A DNA stretch of 64,000 bases from Burkholderia sp. GTDB taxonomy: Bacteria; Pseudomonadota; Gammaproteobacteria; Burkholderiales; Burkholderiaceae. A model generated the notes under the pieces. That model was not told where the DNA came from. It did not search any database and saw nothing but the letters and a program-made list of their open reading frames with translations. Where the stretch lies: the NCBI GenBank assembly GCA_040954445.1, contig CP144361.1, forward strand, positions 1,550,001 through 1,614,000, in the 5' to 3' direction. The position numbers and the translations under genes were made by a program. How positions within the stretch are numbered: position 1 is the stretch's first letter; every line of letters begins with the position of its first letter. This document shows positions 19,034-27,842 of the stretch, piece by piece.

Positions 19034-20032
19034 ATGACCGATATTAATCGGCAGTTTTTGCTTGTTTCGCGCCCAGCGGGCGCGGCCAGTCTTGATAATT
19101 TCCAGCTCGTGGAAACGCCGTTCGCGCCACTGCGTGAGGGCGAACTGCGCGTGCGTAATCGCTTCCTCTCGCTCGACCCGTACATGCGTGGCCGCATGAG
19201 CGAGGCGAAATCCTACGCGGCACCGCAACCACTCGGCGAAGTGATGATCGGCGAGACGGTCGGCGAAGTGATCGAGTCGCGTCATGCTGCTTATACGGTC
19301 GGCGATCACGTGGTCGGCATGTTCGGGTGGCAAACGTATGGCGTCTCGAACGGCAAGGGGCTACGCAAGGTCGATGCCTCTCGGGTGCCGCTTTCGGTCC
19401 ATCTCGGCGTGGTCGGCATGCCGGGCGTGACGGCCTGGTATGGCCTGAATCGCCTGCTCGAGCCGCACGCAGGGCAGACTTTGCTGGTCAGTGCGGCCAG
19501 TGGTGCGGTCGGCAGCGTGGTGGGGCAGCTCGCGCTGCGCGCCGGCGCTCGTGTGATCGGCATCGCCGGCGGCGAGCACAAGTGCCGTTACGTGCTCGAT
19601 ACGCTGGGCTTCGACGCCTGCGTCGACTACAAGGCAGGGCACCTGGCTGAGGATCTGGCGACCGCCGCGCCAGACGGCATCGACCTCTGTTTCGAGAACG
19701 TTGGCGGCCCCGGTTTCGACGCGACGCTGGCGCTGATGAATGCATTCGGTCGCGTTGCACTGTGTGGGATGATCGCCGGCTACGACGGCGAGGCCGCGCC
19801 GATCCGGCAGCCTTGGCTGATCCTGAAAGCGCGGCTGCGCGTGGAAGGTTTCATCGTCACCGAGCATCCCGAAGTCTGGCCGGCAGCGCTGGCCAAACTG
19901 GGCGAGTTGGTGGCGCGGCACGAGCTGCATTATCGCGAGACCATCGCGCAAGGCTTCGAGCGCGCGCCCGCAGCCTTCCTCGGTATGCTCAAGGGGCAAA
20001 ACTTCGGCAAGCAGCTCGTCGCGTTGAGCTGA
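19034..20032 (+). CDS. NADP-dependent oxidoreductase (MDR family, leukotriene-B4-dehydrogenase/CurA type)
   Basis: A 332-residue zinc-free medium-chain reductase of the type that reduces alpha,beta-unsaturated carbonyls with NADPH. The N-terminal substrate domain (FLSLDPYMRGRM near 44-55) is typical. The Rossmann nucleotide site is AASGAVGSVVGQLA at about 154-167, and GIAGGEHKCRYV and the CGMIAGYDG motif follow. There are no zinc-binding cysteines. The start at 19034 follows ggagaca, a fair ribosome site. The frame stays open back into the IS end (giving MQQRH...). Only 14 bases separate the start from the IS, so the native promoter has been replaced. The true substrate cannot be read from sequence. 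Confidence 0.9.
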   Translation: MTDINRQFLLVSRPAGAASLDNFQLVETPFAPLREGELRVRNRFLSLDPYMRGRMSEAKSYAAPQPLGEVMIGETVGEVIESRHAAYTVGDHVVGMFGWQTYGVSNGKGLRKVDASRVPLSVHLGVVGMPGVTAWYGLNRLLEPHAGQTLLVSAASGAVGSVVGQLALRAGARVIGIAGGEHKCRYVLDTLGFDACVDYKAGHLAEDLATAAPDGIDLCFENVGGPGFDATLALMNAFGRVALCGMIAGYDGEAAPIRQPWLILKARLRVEGFIVTEHPEVWPAALAKLGELVARHELHYRETIAQGFERAPAAFLGMLKGQNFGKQLVALS

Positions 20033-20320
20033 GCCGCGCCTCTCGGTACGAAATGCGAAGGGCAGCGCGAGGACACACGGTCGCTTGTCATACGCAAGCA
20101 AGCCGCCTGGCTGGCGCGTGGCGTCATGTGCCGCTACCTCCGTCCATCCTCTGCCCCCATCCGCCGCCTCGATGTCGCTCGATCGTAGAATAACCCATAA
20201 CCCAAGTGCTCGATATGATCGATCGCACCCGACGTCCTACCTACCACTCCCAGACAGCGCAGGCAGCGGTGTGTCACCGATAAGCGCAGAGAGCGCCCCG
20301 GCACCGCGATAGCTGCGATG
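20033..20320. other. Intergenic region without recognised feature
   Basis: About 290 bases between the oxidoreductase and IS903-like copy 10. It holds no convincing gene, RNA or terminator that I can see. Composition is GC-rich in the first part, like the host genes. Confidence 0.5.
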
Positions 20321-21448
20321 GGCGTTGTTGCATAAATCGAGCGAGATCCGTTGACGTTTACGCGCAACGGTGGCAGGGCCAGCCTCTTATCAAGTCAGAT
20401 TCCAGAGTAACTGCCTAATTTTTGCCAAGAAAATGCGCAAGGACATACACAAGAAAGGTGAGCCGAAGGCTCGCTACCGTGTCAAGAATTGGGCGGCCTA
20501 TAATGAAGGCCTGATCAACCAGGGGCACGTAACAATATGGATAGATGAAGTCGTCCTTGCCAGAATATACGATGCCATACCCACACGTGGTCGCCCGTGT
20601 CTATACGGCGATACGCTGATTCAGGCATTACTTGGCGTGAAGACCGTCTATCGACTGACGTTGCGCCCCCTGCAAGGTTTCACCCAAAGTCTGCGCGATT
20701 TGGCCTTCCCGAGCTTGCCGGTGCCGAATTACACCACGCTCTGTCGCCGGGCAAAAACGCTTGATGTCGAACTGCCGATCCTTCGTGACAATGAACCGAT
20801 CTATCTGGTTGTCGACAGCACCGGTCTGAAGGTCTATGGAGAAGGTGAATGGAAGGTGCGCCAGCACGGCTACTCGAAGCGGCGCACGTGGCGTAAAGTC
20901 CATCTCGCGCTCAACGCGAATACAGGTCAAGTGCATGCCGCGCTAATGACGAATCAGAATGTGGCTGACGGTGACGCTCTGGCCAAGTTGCTCGACCAGA
21001 TTCCACGCGAAGAACAAATCGATGTCATCGGCGGTGACGGTGCCTACGACACCAAGCCATGCCATGCGGCCATTGCTGCACGCAGTGCTATTCCTTCGAT
21101 TCCGCCACGCGAGGGTGCCGCTCATTGGCCAGCGGATATGCCCGGTGCGGCGTGGCGTAATGGCGCGGTTGATGCAATTGCCCGTGACGGTCGTCGAGAA
21201 TGGAAGCAACACAGTGGCTACCACCGGCGATCGCTTGCCGAGAATGCGATGTATCGGTTCAAGACCCTCACCGGCCACTGTCTCTGGGCGCGTCACATCG
21301 CCGCGCAGGCGACCGAGGTCTCCGTTCGCGTCGGTCGTCATCAAGCGTGTGTGGCGGGGCCCTCGCTCGTCCGCAATCCGTTCGTATCGCCTGAAATTAT
21401 GCCCCTCGATGCTATCGCGTCCTCACACTCGATTTATGCAACAACGCC
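20321..21448 (+). mobile_element. IS903-like element, copy 10
   Basis: Both ends are intact. The transposase is in one frame from 20433 (MRKDIHKKGEPKARYRVKN) through all three catalytic motifs to about 21335. There the inserted and changed bases gtcggtcgtcatcaagcgtgtgtggcggggcc shift the last ~35 codons out of frame (RVGRHQACVAGPSL...). No target duplication is seen. With copy 8 it is one of two near-functional transposases in the window. Confidence 0.92.
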
Positions 21449-21503
21449 ATTTCCAAATTACGAATTTCGGATCAATATGCAACCTTGCCGCAGCGCTGCC
21501 TGA
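20433..21503 (+). pseudogene. IS903-like transposase, C-terminal frameshift
   Basis: The catalytic core is complete ([27 protein letters not shown]) in one frame. After TEVSVRVG the frame differs from the consensus and runs through the right IS terminus into flanking DNA, ending at 21503. The lost part is the conserved [16 protein letters not shown] tail. Whether it is still active is unclear. Confidence 0.8.
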
Positions 21504-21570
21504 TCGCCAGGTGTTGGCGACCGATTTCGAAACGCCCGTGCTGGCCCGGTGCCGCATTACAATATCGCCT

Positions 21571-22338
21571 ATGACGCAAACTGTGCTGCTTGCCATCGAG
21601 ACCTCGACTGAATTCTGCTCGGTTGCCCTGATCGCTGCTTCCGCCGCGGCGCCTGTCTTCACCGCCCCACGCATCTGGTTCCGTCACGACGAGACGGGTG
21701 CTGTCTCGAGCATGCGCGTGCTTCCGGCCGTACGTGAAGTGCTTGACGAGGCCGGCTTCACGCTGGCCGACTGCGTCGCGATCGCCTTCGGCACCGGCCC
21801 CGGTTCGTTCACGGGCCTGCGCACCGCGACTGGCATTGCACAGGGCCTGGCCTTCGGTCGCAGCCTTCCGGTGGTTCCGGTCGGCACGCTGGCCGCCTGT
21901 GCCGAGCACGCGCGGCTCAACGCGCTGGACGCTGGCGGCAGCGCGCCGACTCGCGTGCTGGCTGCCCTCGATGCGCGCATGGACGAGGTCTACTGGGCCG
22001 ACTATGTCTGGGACGAAATCGCCGGCGACTGGCGCACTCAGCAGCCGGCTGCGCTCGACACACTGGGCTTGCGCATCACGCCCACCGAGCCCTTCACGCT
22101 GGCCGGAAATGCGGCCGCCGCCTTCGGCGAACGCTTTCCGCTGGTGGCGCTGGCTGCCCATGTCGACGGTGCGGCACTACCGCACGCGGTGCCGCTTGCG
22201 CAACTCGCGCTGCGCGCGTTCCGCGCTGACCGTGTGATGCCGGCCGACCAGGCCGTACCGGAATACGTGCGCAACAAAGTCGCGCAGACCACCGCCGAGC
22301 GGATCGCCGAGCGTGCCGCACGGGAGGGCGGTCTATGA
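21571..22338 (+). CDS. tsaB: TsaB, tRNA threonylcarbamoyladenosine synthesis protein
   Basis: A 255-residue ASKHA-fold protein that supports TsaD in placing the t6A modification at A37 of ANN-decoding tRNAs. The N-terminus LLAIETSTEFCSVAL and the GTGPGSFTGLRTATGIAQGL motif are diagnostic. The start at 21571 gives the family N-terminus; the open frame upstream belongs to the IS and junk. The stop overlaps the rimI start (ATGA, 22335-22338), so the two are translationally coupled. It heads the tsaB-rimI-udg operon. Confidence 0.95.
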   Translation: MTQTVLLAIETSTEFCSVALIAASAAAPVFTAPRIWFRHDETGAVSSMRVLPAVREVLDEAGFTLADCVAIAFGTGPGSFTGLRTATGIAQGLAFGRSLPVVPVGTLAACAEHARLNALDAGGSAPTRVLAALDARMDEVYWADYVWDEIAGDWRTQQPAALDTLGLRITPTEPFTLAGNAAAAFGERFPLVALAAHVDGAALPHAVPLAQLALRAFRADRVMPADQAVPEYVRNKVAQTTAERIAERAAREGGL

Positions 22339-22832
22339 GTGGCGTGCTGATGACCGACCGTTATCTGGCACCGATAACGGATGCCGATCTCGACGAGGTG
22401 GTTGAGATCGAGAAGGCCGCTTACGAATTCCCGTGGTCGCGCAGCAACTTCGAGAATTCGCTGCGTAACGGCTATTTCAGTGTCTGCATGCGGCACGTGA
22501 TGGGCACCCTGATCGGCTATTGCGTGCTGATGCCGGTGTTCAACGAGATGCACCTGCTCAATCTGTGCGTCGCGCCGGTCGCGCAGCATGCTGGCTATGG
22601 GCTCACGCTGCTCCGCGAGGCGATGCGCATCGCGCGCACCGAGCGGCTCGAGGGTATATTGCTCGAGGTGCGGTCGTCTAATCCGCGTGCGATCCGCCTC
22701 TACGAGGGCTGCGGCTTCGAGGTGGTCGGGCATCGCAAGAACTATTACCCGGCGCAGCACCGCACGCGCGAGGACGCGATCGTGATGCGGCTGCCGCTCG
22801 ACACTCAGGAAGGCACGCATGAGCTGGCGTGA
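22335..22832 (+). CDS. rimI: Ribosomal protein S18 alanine N-acetyltransferase
   Basis: A 165-residue GNAT acetyltransferase. It has EFPWSRSNFENSLRNGY near the N-terminus, then LNLCVAPVAQHAGYGLTLL (acetyl-CoA loop; the usual QxxGxG is Q-H-A-G-Y-G) and EVRSSNPRAIRLYEGCGFEVVGHRKNYY. It acetylates the N-terminus of S18. The start could be 22335 (overlapping tsaB) or the ATG at 22350. The 3' end overlaps the next gene by 14 bases. Confidence 0.94.
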   Translation: MSGVLMTDRYLAPITDADLDEVVEIEKAAYEFPWSRSNFENSLRNGYFSVCMRHVMGTLIGYCVLMPVFNEMHLLNLCVAPVAQHAGYGLTLLREAMRIARTERLEGILLEVRSSNPRAIRLYEGCGFEVVGHRKNYYPAQHRTREDAIVMRLPLDTQEGTHELA

Positions 22833-23847
22833 CTCGGCGCTAGACGAAATGGGGCTCGGGCCGCGCTGGGTGTGGCGCGGGCAGAGGGCGGCCCAGGTCA
22901 CGGCAGGCGAGGCGCAAGCCGGTGCGGTCGTGACGATGGTGTCCTCGGAGACGATTACTCCGCCGGCGACGGCCGATAGAATCGGCGACCAGGGGAGTGA
23001 TGAGAAGTTGCCGCCGGAAGACGCGCACGTGGAACGATCTGCGCCCGGTCGCGAGCTGCTTCGCCCGGCACTCGGCGCGACGTGCCCTTCCTCTTCTGCC
23101 ACGAAGGCCATGGTTGCGCGCACATCCGCCGTGGCGCGGGCCGCTCGCGGCGCGCCGGCCAACAAGGCTTTTTCGTTTGACGATCCATCCTGGTTCAATC
23201 TCGTGCCCGATGCGCCGCCGCCTGGCCTAGTGCCGGTGCCGCCGGTGCAGCGGTCCGCCGCAGCATCCTCGATCGACGATCTCGCCTGGAGCGATCTCGA
23301 GGCGCGCGTGGCCGAGTGCCAACGCTGCCGGCTCTGCGAGAAGCGCACTCAGACCGTGTTCGGAGTCGGCGATCGCGAGGCCGACTGGATGCTGGTCGGC
23401 GAAGCGCCCGGCGAAAACGAGGATAGACAGGGCAAGCCCTTCGTCGGCCAGGCTGGCAAGTTGCTTGACAGCATGCTGCATGCGCTCTCGCTGGAGCGTG
23501 GCAACAACGTCTACATCGCTAACGTGATCAAGTGTCGCCCGCCCGGCAATCGTAATCCCGAGCCCGACGAGGTCGCGCGCTGCGAGCCCTACCTACAGCG
23601 ACAGGTCGCGCTGATCAAGCCAAAACTGATCGTAGCGCTGGGGCGCTTCGCCGCGCAGACGCTACTGAAGTCCGACGGCAGCATCGCCTCGATGCGGGGG
23701 CGCGTCCAGCAGTACGAGAGCGTTCCGGTGATCGTCTCTTACCATCCCGCCTACCTGCTGCGCAGCCTACCAGACAAATCGAAGGCCTGGGCCGATCTGT
23801 GCCTGGCCCGCGCTACTTTTAGCAAGGCTACGGGGGCGTATGACTGA
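22819..23847 (+). CDS. Uracil-DNA glycosylase, family 4 (Fe-S type)
   Basis: A 342-residue protein. The first ~150 residues are low-complexity and poorly conserved, as usual in Burkholderia homologues. The rest is a family-4 uracil-DNA glycosylase: a cysteine cluster CQRCRLC (167-173) that with later cysteines binds a 4Fe-4S cluster, GEAPGENEDRQGKPFVGQAG (active-site loop from 194), NVIKCRPPGNRNPEPDE and the SYHPAYLLR motif. It removes uracil from DNA. It overlaps rimI and completes the tsaB-rimI-udg operon. The next usual neighbour (an lplT-type transporter) is absent. Confidence 0.93.
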   Translation: MSWRDSALDEMGLGPRWVWRGQRAAQVTAGEAQAGAVVTMVSSETITPPATADRIGDQGSDEKLPPEDAHVERSAPGRELLRPALGATCPSSSATKAMVARTSAVARAARGAPANKAFSFDDPSWFNLVPDAPPPGLVPVPPVQRSAAASSIDDLAWSDLEARVAECQRCRLCEKRTQTVFGVGDREADWMLVGEAPGENEDRQGKPFVGQAGKLLDSMLHALSLERGNNVYIANVIKCRPPGNRNPEPDEVARCEPYLQRQVALIKPKLIVALGRFAAQTLLKSDGSIASMRGRVQQYESVPVIVSYHPAYLLRSLPDKSKAWADLCLARATFSKATGAYD

Positions 23848-23918
23848 ATCGGCTCGGGTTTTCGGAGATCTCAACCTTTGAGAGAATGCGGTCATGGAAA
23901 AATTACATGTCGAAAAAA

Positions 23919-24072
23919 CATTGTTGTATAAATCGAGCGAGAGCCGTTGAGGTTTATGCGTAACGGTCGCGGGGCCAGCCCCCTGTTATTTGATCCGCAA
24001 TCCGTTCGTATCGCCTGAAATTATGCACGTCGATGCCATTGCGTCCTCACGCTCGATTTATGCCACAACGCC
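23919..24072 (+). mobile_element. Mini-derivative of the IS903-like element (left + right end, no transposase)
   Basis: About 75 bases of left end (degenerate terminus cattgttgtataaatcg through ggccagccccctgttat) are joined directly to about 75 bases of right end (ccgcaatccgttcgtatcgc to ttatgccacaacgcc). At the joint, ttatttgatccg resembles the IS630-type terminus. A similarly built element lies at 63072-63243. It could move only with transposase supplied from elsewhere. Confidence 0.8.
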
Positions 24073-24190
24073 GCCCTACACCCGCGAAGGTGTAGCTAGA
24101 TTACGGGACAAACCGAGCAGCGGAGCGGTGAGCCCAAGTCGAGCTCTGAGTGAGTAGGAGCAGCAGGAAGTGGAGATTCGCATGGGCGTT
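24073..24190 (+). pseudogene. IS630-type transposase fragment
   Basis: A short stretch matching the TREG...GLRDKPSSGAVSPSRALSE...QQEVEIRM segment of the IS630-type transposase, with a stop (gagtaggag) and no ends. It is cut at about 24185, where an isolated gcgttgttg is seen. Confidence 0.6.
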
Positions 24191-24351
24191 GTTGAGTCGG
24201 TCTCCGCTTTTCGGGCGCTACGCACTCTGATCGCCGCGACCGACTCCAGCCACGCAACCACAGCTACGAATTTACAAAGACGCCGCAACGATCCATGCGA
24301 GGGCATGCGGGCCGTTACGTCAGGTGAGGATGAAGATCGACCTGGACCGGC

Positions 24352-25302
24352 TCAAGCCTCTGCGCTGGCCTCGTCAAGTTCGAGCACGTCGGCGGCGCTC
24401 AGTTCGAGCCGGATCGCTTCGCCGAGGGCCTTCAACTGCTCGAGGGAGGTGGCGCTGGCGATCGGCGCGGTGATGCTCGACCGCGCGATCTGCCAGGCCA
24501 GCGCGACCGAGGCCGGCGTCGAGCGATGGCGCCCGGCCACCGCATCGAGCGCTGCGAGAATCCGCAGGCCGCGCGGATTCAGGTACTTATCGACGTGCGC
24601 GCCGCGCTGGCTCTTGCTTAAATCGGCCTCAGAACGATACTTGCCGCTCAGGAAACCGCTGGCCAGCGCGTAGTAGTTGATCACACCCAGGCCCAGTTCT
24701 TTCACAACCGGCTCGAGATCGTTCTCATACTCGGTGCGGTCGTACAGGTTGTACTCGGGCTGGATCACCTGGTATGCCGGAAGGCCGTCGCGGCGGCTGA
24801 TTTCGGCCGCCGCGCGCAGCCGCGCACCGCTGTAGTTCGAGGCGCCGATGATGCGTACCTTGCCCGCCTCTACTAGCCTTTGATAGGCACCCAGCGCCTC
24901 CTCCAGCGAGGCCGTTTCGGGTAGGTCACGATGCGATAAATAGAGATCGATGTAATCAGTCTGCAAGCGTCGCAGCGAATCGTCGACCGCCTTTAGGATG
25001 TTTGCGCGCGACAGCCCTGCGCGCGCATCGAGCATGCCGACCTTGGTGGCAATCACCACGCTGTCGCGCTTACCGGTGCGCTTGAGCCACTTGCCGATAA
25101 TGGTTTCCGACTCGCCGCCGTGGTTGCCAGGCACCCAGGCCGAATAGACGTCGGCGGTGTCGATGAAGTTGATGCCGCTGTCCTCGAGCGCGTCGAGCAG
25201 CGAAAACGAAGTGGCTTCGTCGACCGTCCAGCCAAACACGTTGCCGCCGAACGCGATAGGCGAGACCTGGATCTCCGAATTGCCGAGTGAACGCGTTGCC
25301 AT
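24352..25302 (-). CDS. Aldo/keto reductase
   Basis: A 316-residue TIM-barrel NADPH-dependent reductase. The catalytic tetrad is visible as D48 and Y53 (FIDTADVY), K87 (IATKVG) and H124 (YLSHRD). The C-terminal NADP-binding part has APIASATSLEQLKAL. Sequence style (GNSEIQVSPIAFGGNVFGW, YSAWVPGNHGGESE) matches the YghZ/Tas-like subgroup acting on small carbonyls; substrate unknown. The start at 25302 has a good ribosome site (ggaggatag) upstream. It is transcribed away from an IS630-derived hairpin element and stands alone. Confidence 0.92.
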   Translation of the reverse strand: MATRSLGNSEIQVSPIAFGGNVFGWTVDEATSFSLLDALEDSGINFIDTADVYSAWVPGNHGGESETIIGKWLKRTGKRDSVVIATKVGMLDARAGLSRANILKAVDDSLRRLQTDYIDLYLSHRDLPETASLEEALGAYQRLVEAGKVRIIGASNYSGARLRAAAEISRRDGLPAYQVIQPEYNLYDRTEYENDLEPVVKELGLGVINYYALASGFLSGKYRSEADLSKSQRGAHVDKYLNPRGLRILAALDAVAGRHRSTPASVALAWQIARSSITAPIASATSLEQLKALGEAIRLELSAADVLELDEASAEA

Positions 25303-25467
25303 CTACCTATCCTCCATAGAATTGTTGAAGTCGCCGGGCGCGTAGGACGCGGCAGGCGGCGCGATTCGAGCCGATGCGCCATGCTAGTGCCGCGCATCAA
25401 CGCGACCAAGCGATCAAACCTAAAATGGAAATGGGCTGCGCTGGCAAGTTTCCCAGCGTCAGAACAG

Positions 25468-25585
25468 TTATTGATCAGCAATTCGTTATCTTGAAATTAG
25501 AAAATCGTCCCTCATGTCCCGTTTTTCCATGCCACACATGAGGGACGATTTTCTAATTTCAAGATAACGAATTGCTGATCAATAA
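25468..25585. repeat. IS630-derived miniature inverted-repeat element, perfect 50-bp arms
   Basis: A 118-bp element. Bases 25468-25517 are the exact inverse of 25536-25585, with an 18-base spacer (cccgtttttccatgccac). Each arm starts ttattgatcagcaattcg and continues with the ccctcatgt leader found directly before the IS630-type transposase start. It is two IS630-type left ends facing each other, with no coding capacity. It lies 58 bases downstream of thiE. Confidence 0.9.
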
Positions 25586-25643
25586 CGCCAGTCCGCCTGA
25601 CAATCGTCGACGCCTGACCAGGACGGCTTCGTCGTCCTTTAGC

Positions 25644-26764
25644 TCAAGACTCGAAGCAGGCGCCGAGCGAGGCGACGGTCGCGCGTGGATTGGCCGCTGC
25701 CATCACTGCGCTGACTACGGCGACGCTGCCCACGCCGGTGGCGATCACCGCCGGCAGGGTAGCGCCGGTAATGCCGCCGATCGCGACCAGCGGCGCATGC
25801 TGACCGGCCAGCCGTGCGTAGCGCGCGATCCGCATCAGCCCCTGGGGGGGGCGGCGACCGCCTTGGTAGTGGTGGCGTAGACGGGGCCCATCGCCAGGTA
25901 GCTCGGTCGCAGGCGAAGCGCCACCAGCATCTCGTAATAGCCGTGGCTCGACAGTCCCAGGCGCAGTCCGGCCACTGCGATTGCGCCGAGATCAGCCGTC
26001 TGAAGATCTTCCTGTCCGAGGTGGACGCCGTAGGCACCTGCCTCGATCGCCAGTTGCCAGTGATCGTTGATAAACACGCGCGCGTCGGGATGGCGGTGTC
26101 CTGCCGCGATGGCGCGAGCAATCTCGTCGACGAGCTGCCCGTCCGGCATACCCTTCAGGCGCAGCTGCACGGTCCGCGCACCGTAGTCGAGTACGCGCTC
26201 GACCCATGCGGCCGAGGGTACCACCGGGTACAGCCCCAGCCGTTCCGGGCACGGCGCGAAGGCCGTCTCTGGCGGTTCCGGCGCGCCGGCGATCGAGGGA
26301 AAGCGGGCCGAATCGACCGGCCAGGGGTCGCCCGCGGCAGCCTCGTCGCCGTCACGCCACGCCAGCGCCAGTACCAGCGCGTCGTGCAGCTCGAATCCGC
26401 AATCGAGAAAAGCGATCAGCGCGGCGATCCAGTCGTCAGCGAGCTGTGCGGAGGCCGTCAGCGCGTGGCGCACCACGCCGTTCACCAAGGTAGCGTGACG
26501 CTCGTCGATCGCGATCAGGGTGCCGCCCGCAGCAATCACGCCGGCGGCGTGCGCCGCCTTAGCCTCGGCATCGCCGGCGGTGACGATCAGCAGGTCACCT
26601 GCGACCAGATGTTCGGGTGCGTCGATACAGATTCGCATCGACACGGCGTGCGCGGGCCAGTCACCGAGGCGCACGCGGATCCGCTCAGCAACCGCCGCGA
26701 GTTCTTCAGCGGGCGGCCAGAACAGCTCAGCGAAATTCGCAGGGGTGGAGACACGACTGCTCAT
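25644..26764 (-). pseudogene. thiE: Thiamine-phosphate synthase with frameshift at a G8 tract
   Basis: ThiE joins hydroxymethylpyrimidine diphosphate and thiazole phosphate to make thiamine phosphate. The N-terminal ~165 residues are an extension (ANFAELFWPPAEEL..., ADDWIAALIAFLD) known in Burkholderia-type ThiE. Then comes the TIM barrel with GLYPVVPSAAWVERVL, VQLRLKG, FINDHWQLAIEAGAYGVHLGQEDL and AMGPVYATTTK. The frame then breaks at a run of eight G (25844-25851 on the plus strand). The remaining GLMRIARYARLAGQHAPLVAIGGI...FES continues in another frame to the stop at 25644. A one-base change in the run would restore a full ThiE. It may be a true mutation, a slippage-prone switch or a sequencing error. 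Confidence 0.85.
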
Positions 26765-26822
26765 CATCGCGCGCACCCGTCCTGATGCCAGAACGGAATA
26801 TAGATGAAAACAGCCATTCCAT

Positions 26823-26855
26823 GGGCAATTTCAAGGGTGAAGTGTAATATACCCT
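26823..26855. repeat. Short dispersed repeat (gtttcaagagtgaagtgcaacacacc type), degenerate
   Basis: It reads caatttcaagggtgaagtgtaatataccc and is related to the copies at 28745-28779, 48246-48278 and, in part, 35291-35312. It looks like the end of another mobile element. Here it lies about 60 bases upstream of the thiE start and next to an IS630-like end. Confidence 0.45.
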
Positions 26856-26889
26856 TGGTTGTTAATTTGAAATTCGTGATCTTGAAATT

Positions 26890-27741
26890 GCGTTGTTGCA
26901 TAAATCGAGTGTGAGGATGCAATAGCATTGACGGGCATAATTTTAGGCAATACGAACGGATTGCGGACGAGCGAGGTCCGCCATACGGTTGATGACGCCG
27001 ACGCGAATGGAGACCTCGGTCGCCTGCGAGTCGATGTGACGCGCCCAGAGACAGTTGCCGGTGAGGATCTTGAACCGATACATCGCATTCTCGGCAAGCG
27101 ATCGCCGGTGGTAGCCACTTTTTTGCTTCCATTCTCGACGACCGTCACGGGCAATTGCATCAACCGCGCCATTACGCCACGCCGCACCGAGCATATCCGC
27201 TAGCCAATGAACGGCACCCTCGCGTGGCGGAATCGAAGGAATAGCACTGCGTGCAGCAATGGCCGCATGGCATGGCTTGGTGTCGTAGAGGGACCATCAC
27301 CGCCGATGACATCGATTTGTTCTTCGCGTGGAATCTGGTCGAGCAAGTTGGCCAGAGCGTCACCGTCAGCCACATTCTGATTCGTCATTAGCGCGGCATG
27401 CACTTGACCCGTATGCGCGTTGAGCGCGAGATGGACTTTACGCCACGTACGCCGCTTCGAGTAGCCGTGCTGGCGCACCTTCCATTCACCTTCGCCATAG
27501 ACCTTCAGACCGGTGCTGTCGACATCCAGATGGATCGGTTCATTGTAACGAAGGATCGGCAGTTCGACATCAAGCGTTTTTGCCCGGCGACAGAGCGTGG
27601 TGTAATTCGGCACCGGCAAGCTCGGGAAGGCTAGATCGCGCAGACTTTGGGTGAAACCTTGCAGCGCGCGCAACGTCAGTCGATAGACGGTCTTCACGCC
27701 AAGTAATTCCCGAATCAGCGTATCGCCGTATAGACACGGGC
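26890..27741 (-). mobile_element. IS903-like element, copy 11 (5'-truncated)
   Basis: The right end is at 26890 (one g short). The minus-strand transposase extends back to about GRPCLYG and is cut at 27741 by a palindromic mini-element. It carries a private insertion (gatggtccctctacgacacc on the coding strand, near 27290) that also occurs in copy 13 at about 32917. The two therefore share a recent common source. The stretch from LADMLGAAWRNG to SVRIA is otherwise clean. Confidence 0.9.
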
Positions 27742-27842
27742 GGCGTTGTTGCATAAATCGAGCGTGAGGACGCCATGGTATCGCCTGAAATTATGCCCGT
27801 CGATACCATGGCGTCCTCACGCTCGATTTATGCAACAACGCC
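27742..27842. mobile_element. Double-right-end palindromic mini-element (ispD 3' end)
   Basis: A 101-bp element. Bases 27742-27783 are the exact inverse of 27801-27842, with a 17-base spacer. Both outer borders are the right terminus of the IS903-like element (ggcgttgttgcataaatcg followed by agcgtgaggacgccatgg). It has no left end and no coding capacity. It forms the 3' end of ispD, giving its last codons and stop. Confidence 0.92.

Noticed and set aside
25644..26890. TPP riboswitch upstream of thiE
   Set aside because: The region upstream of the start holds only a short repeat, an IS630-like end and an IS903-like element; no thi-box sequence is visible.
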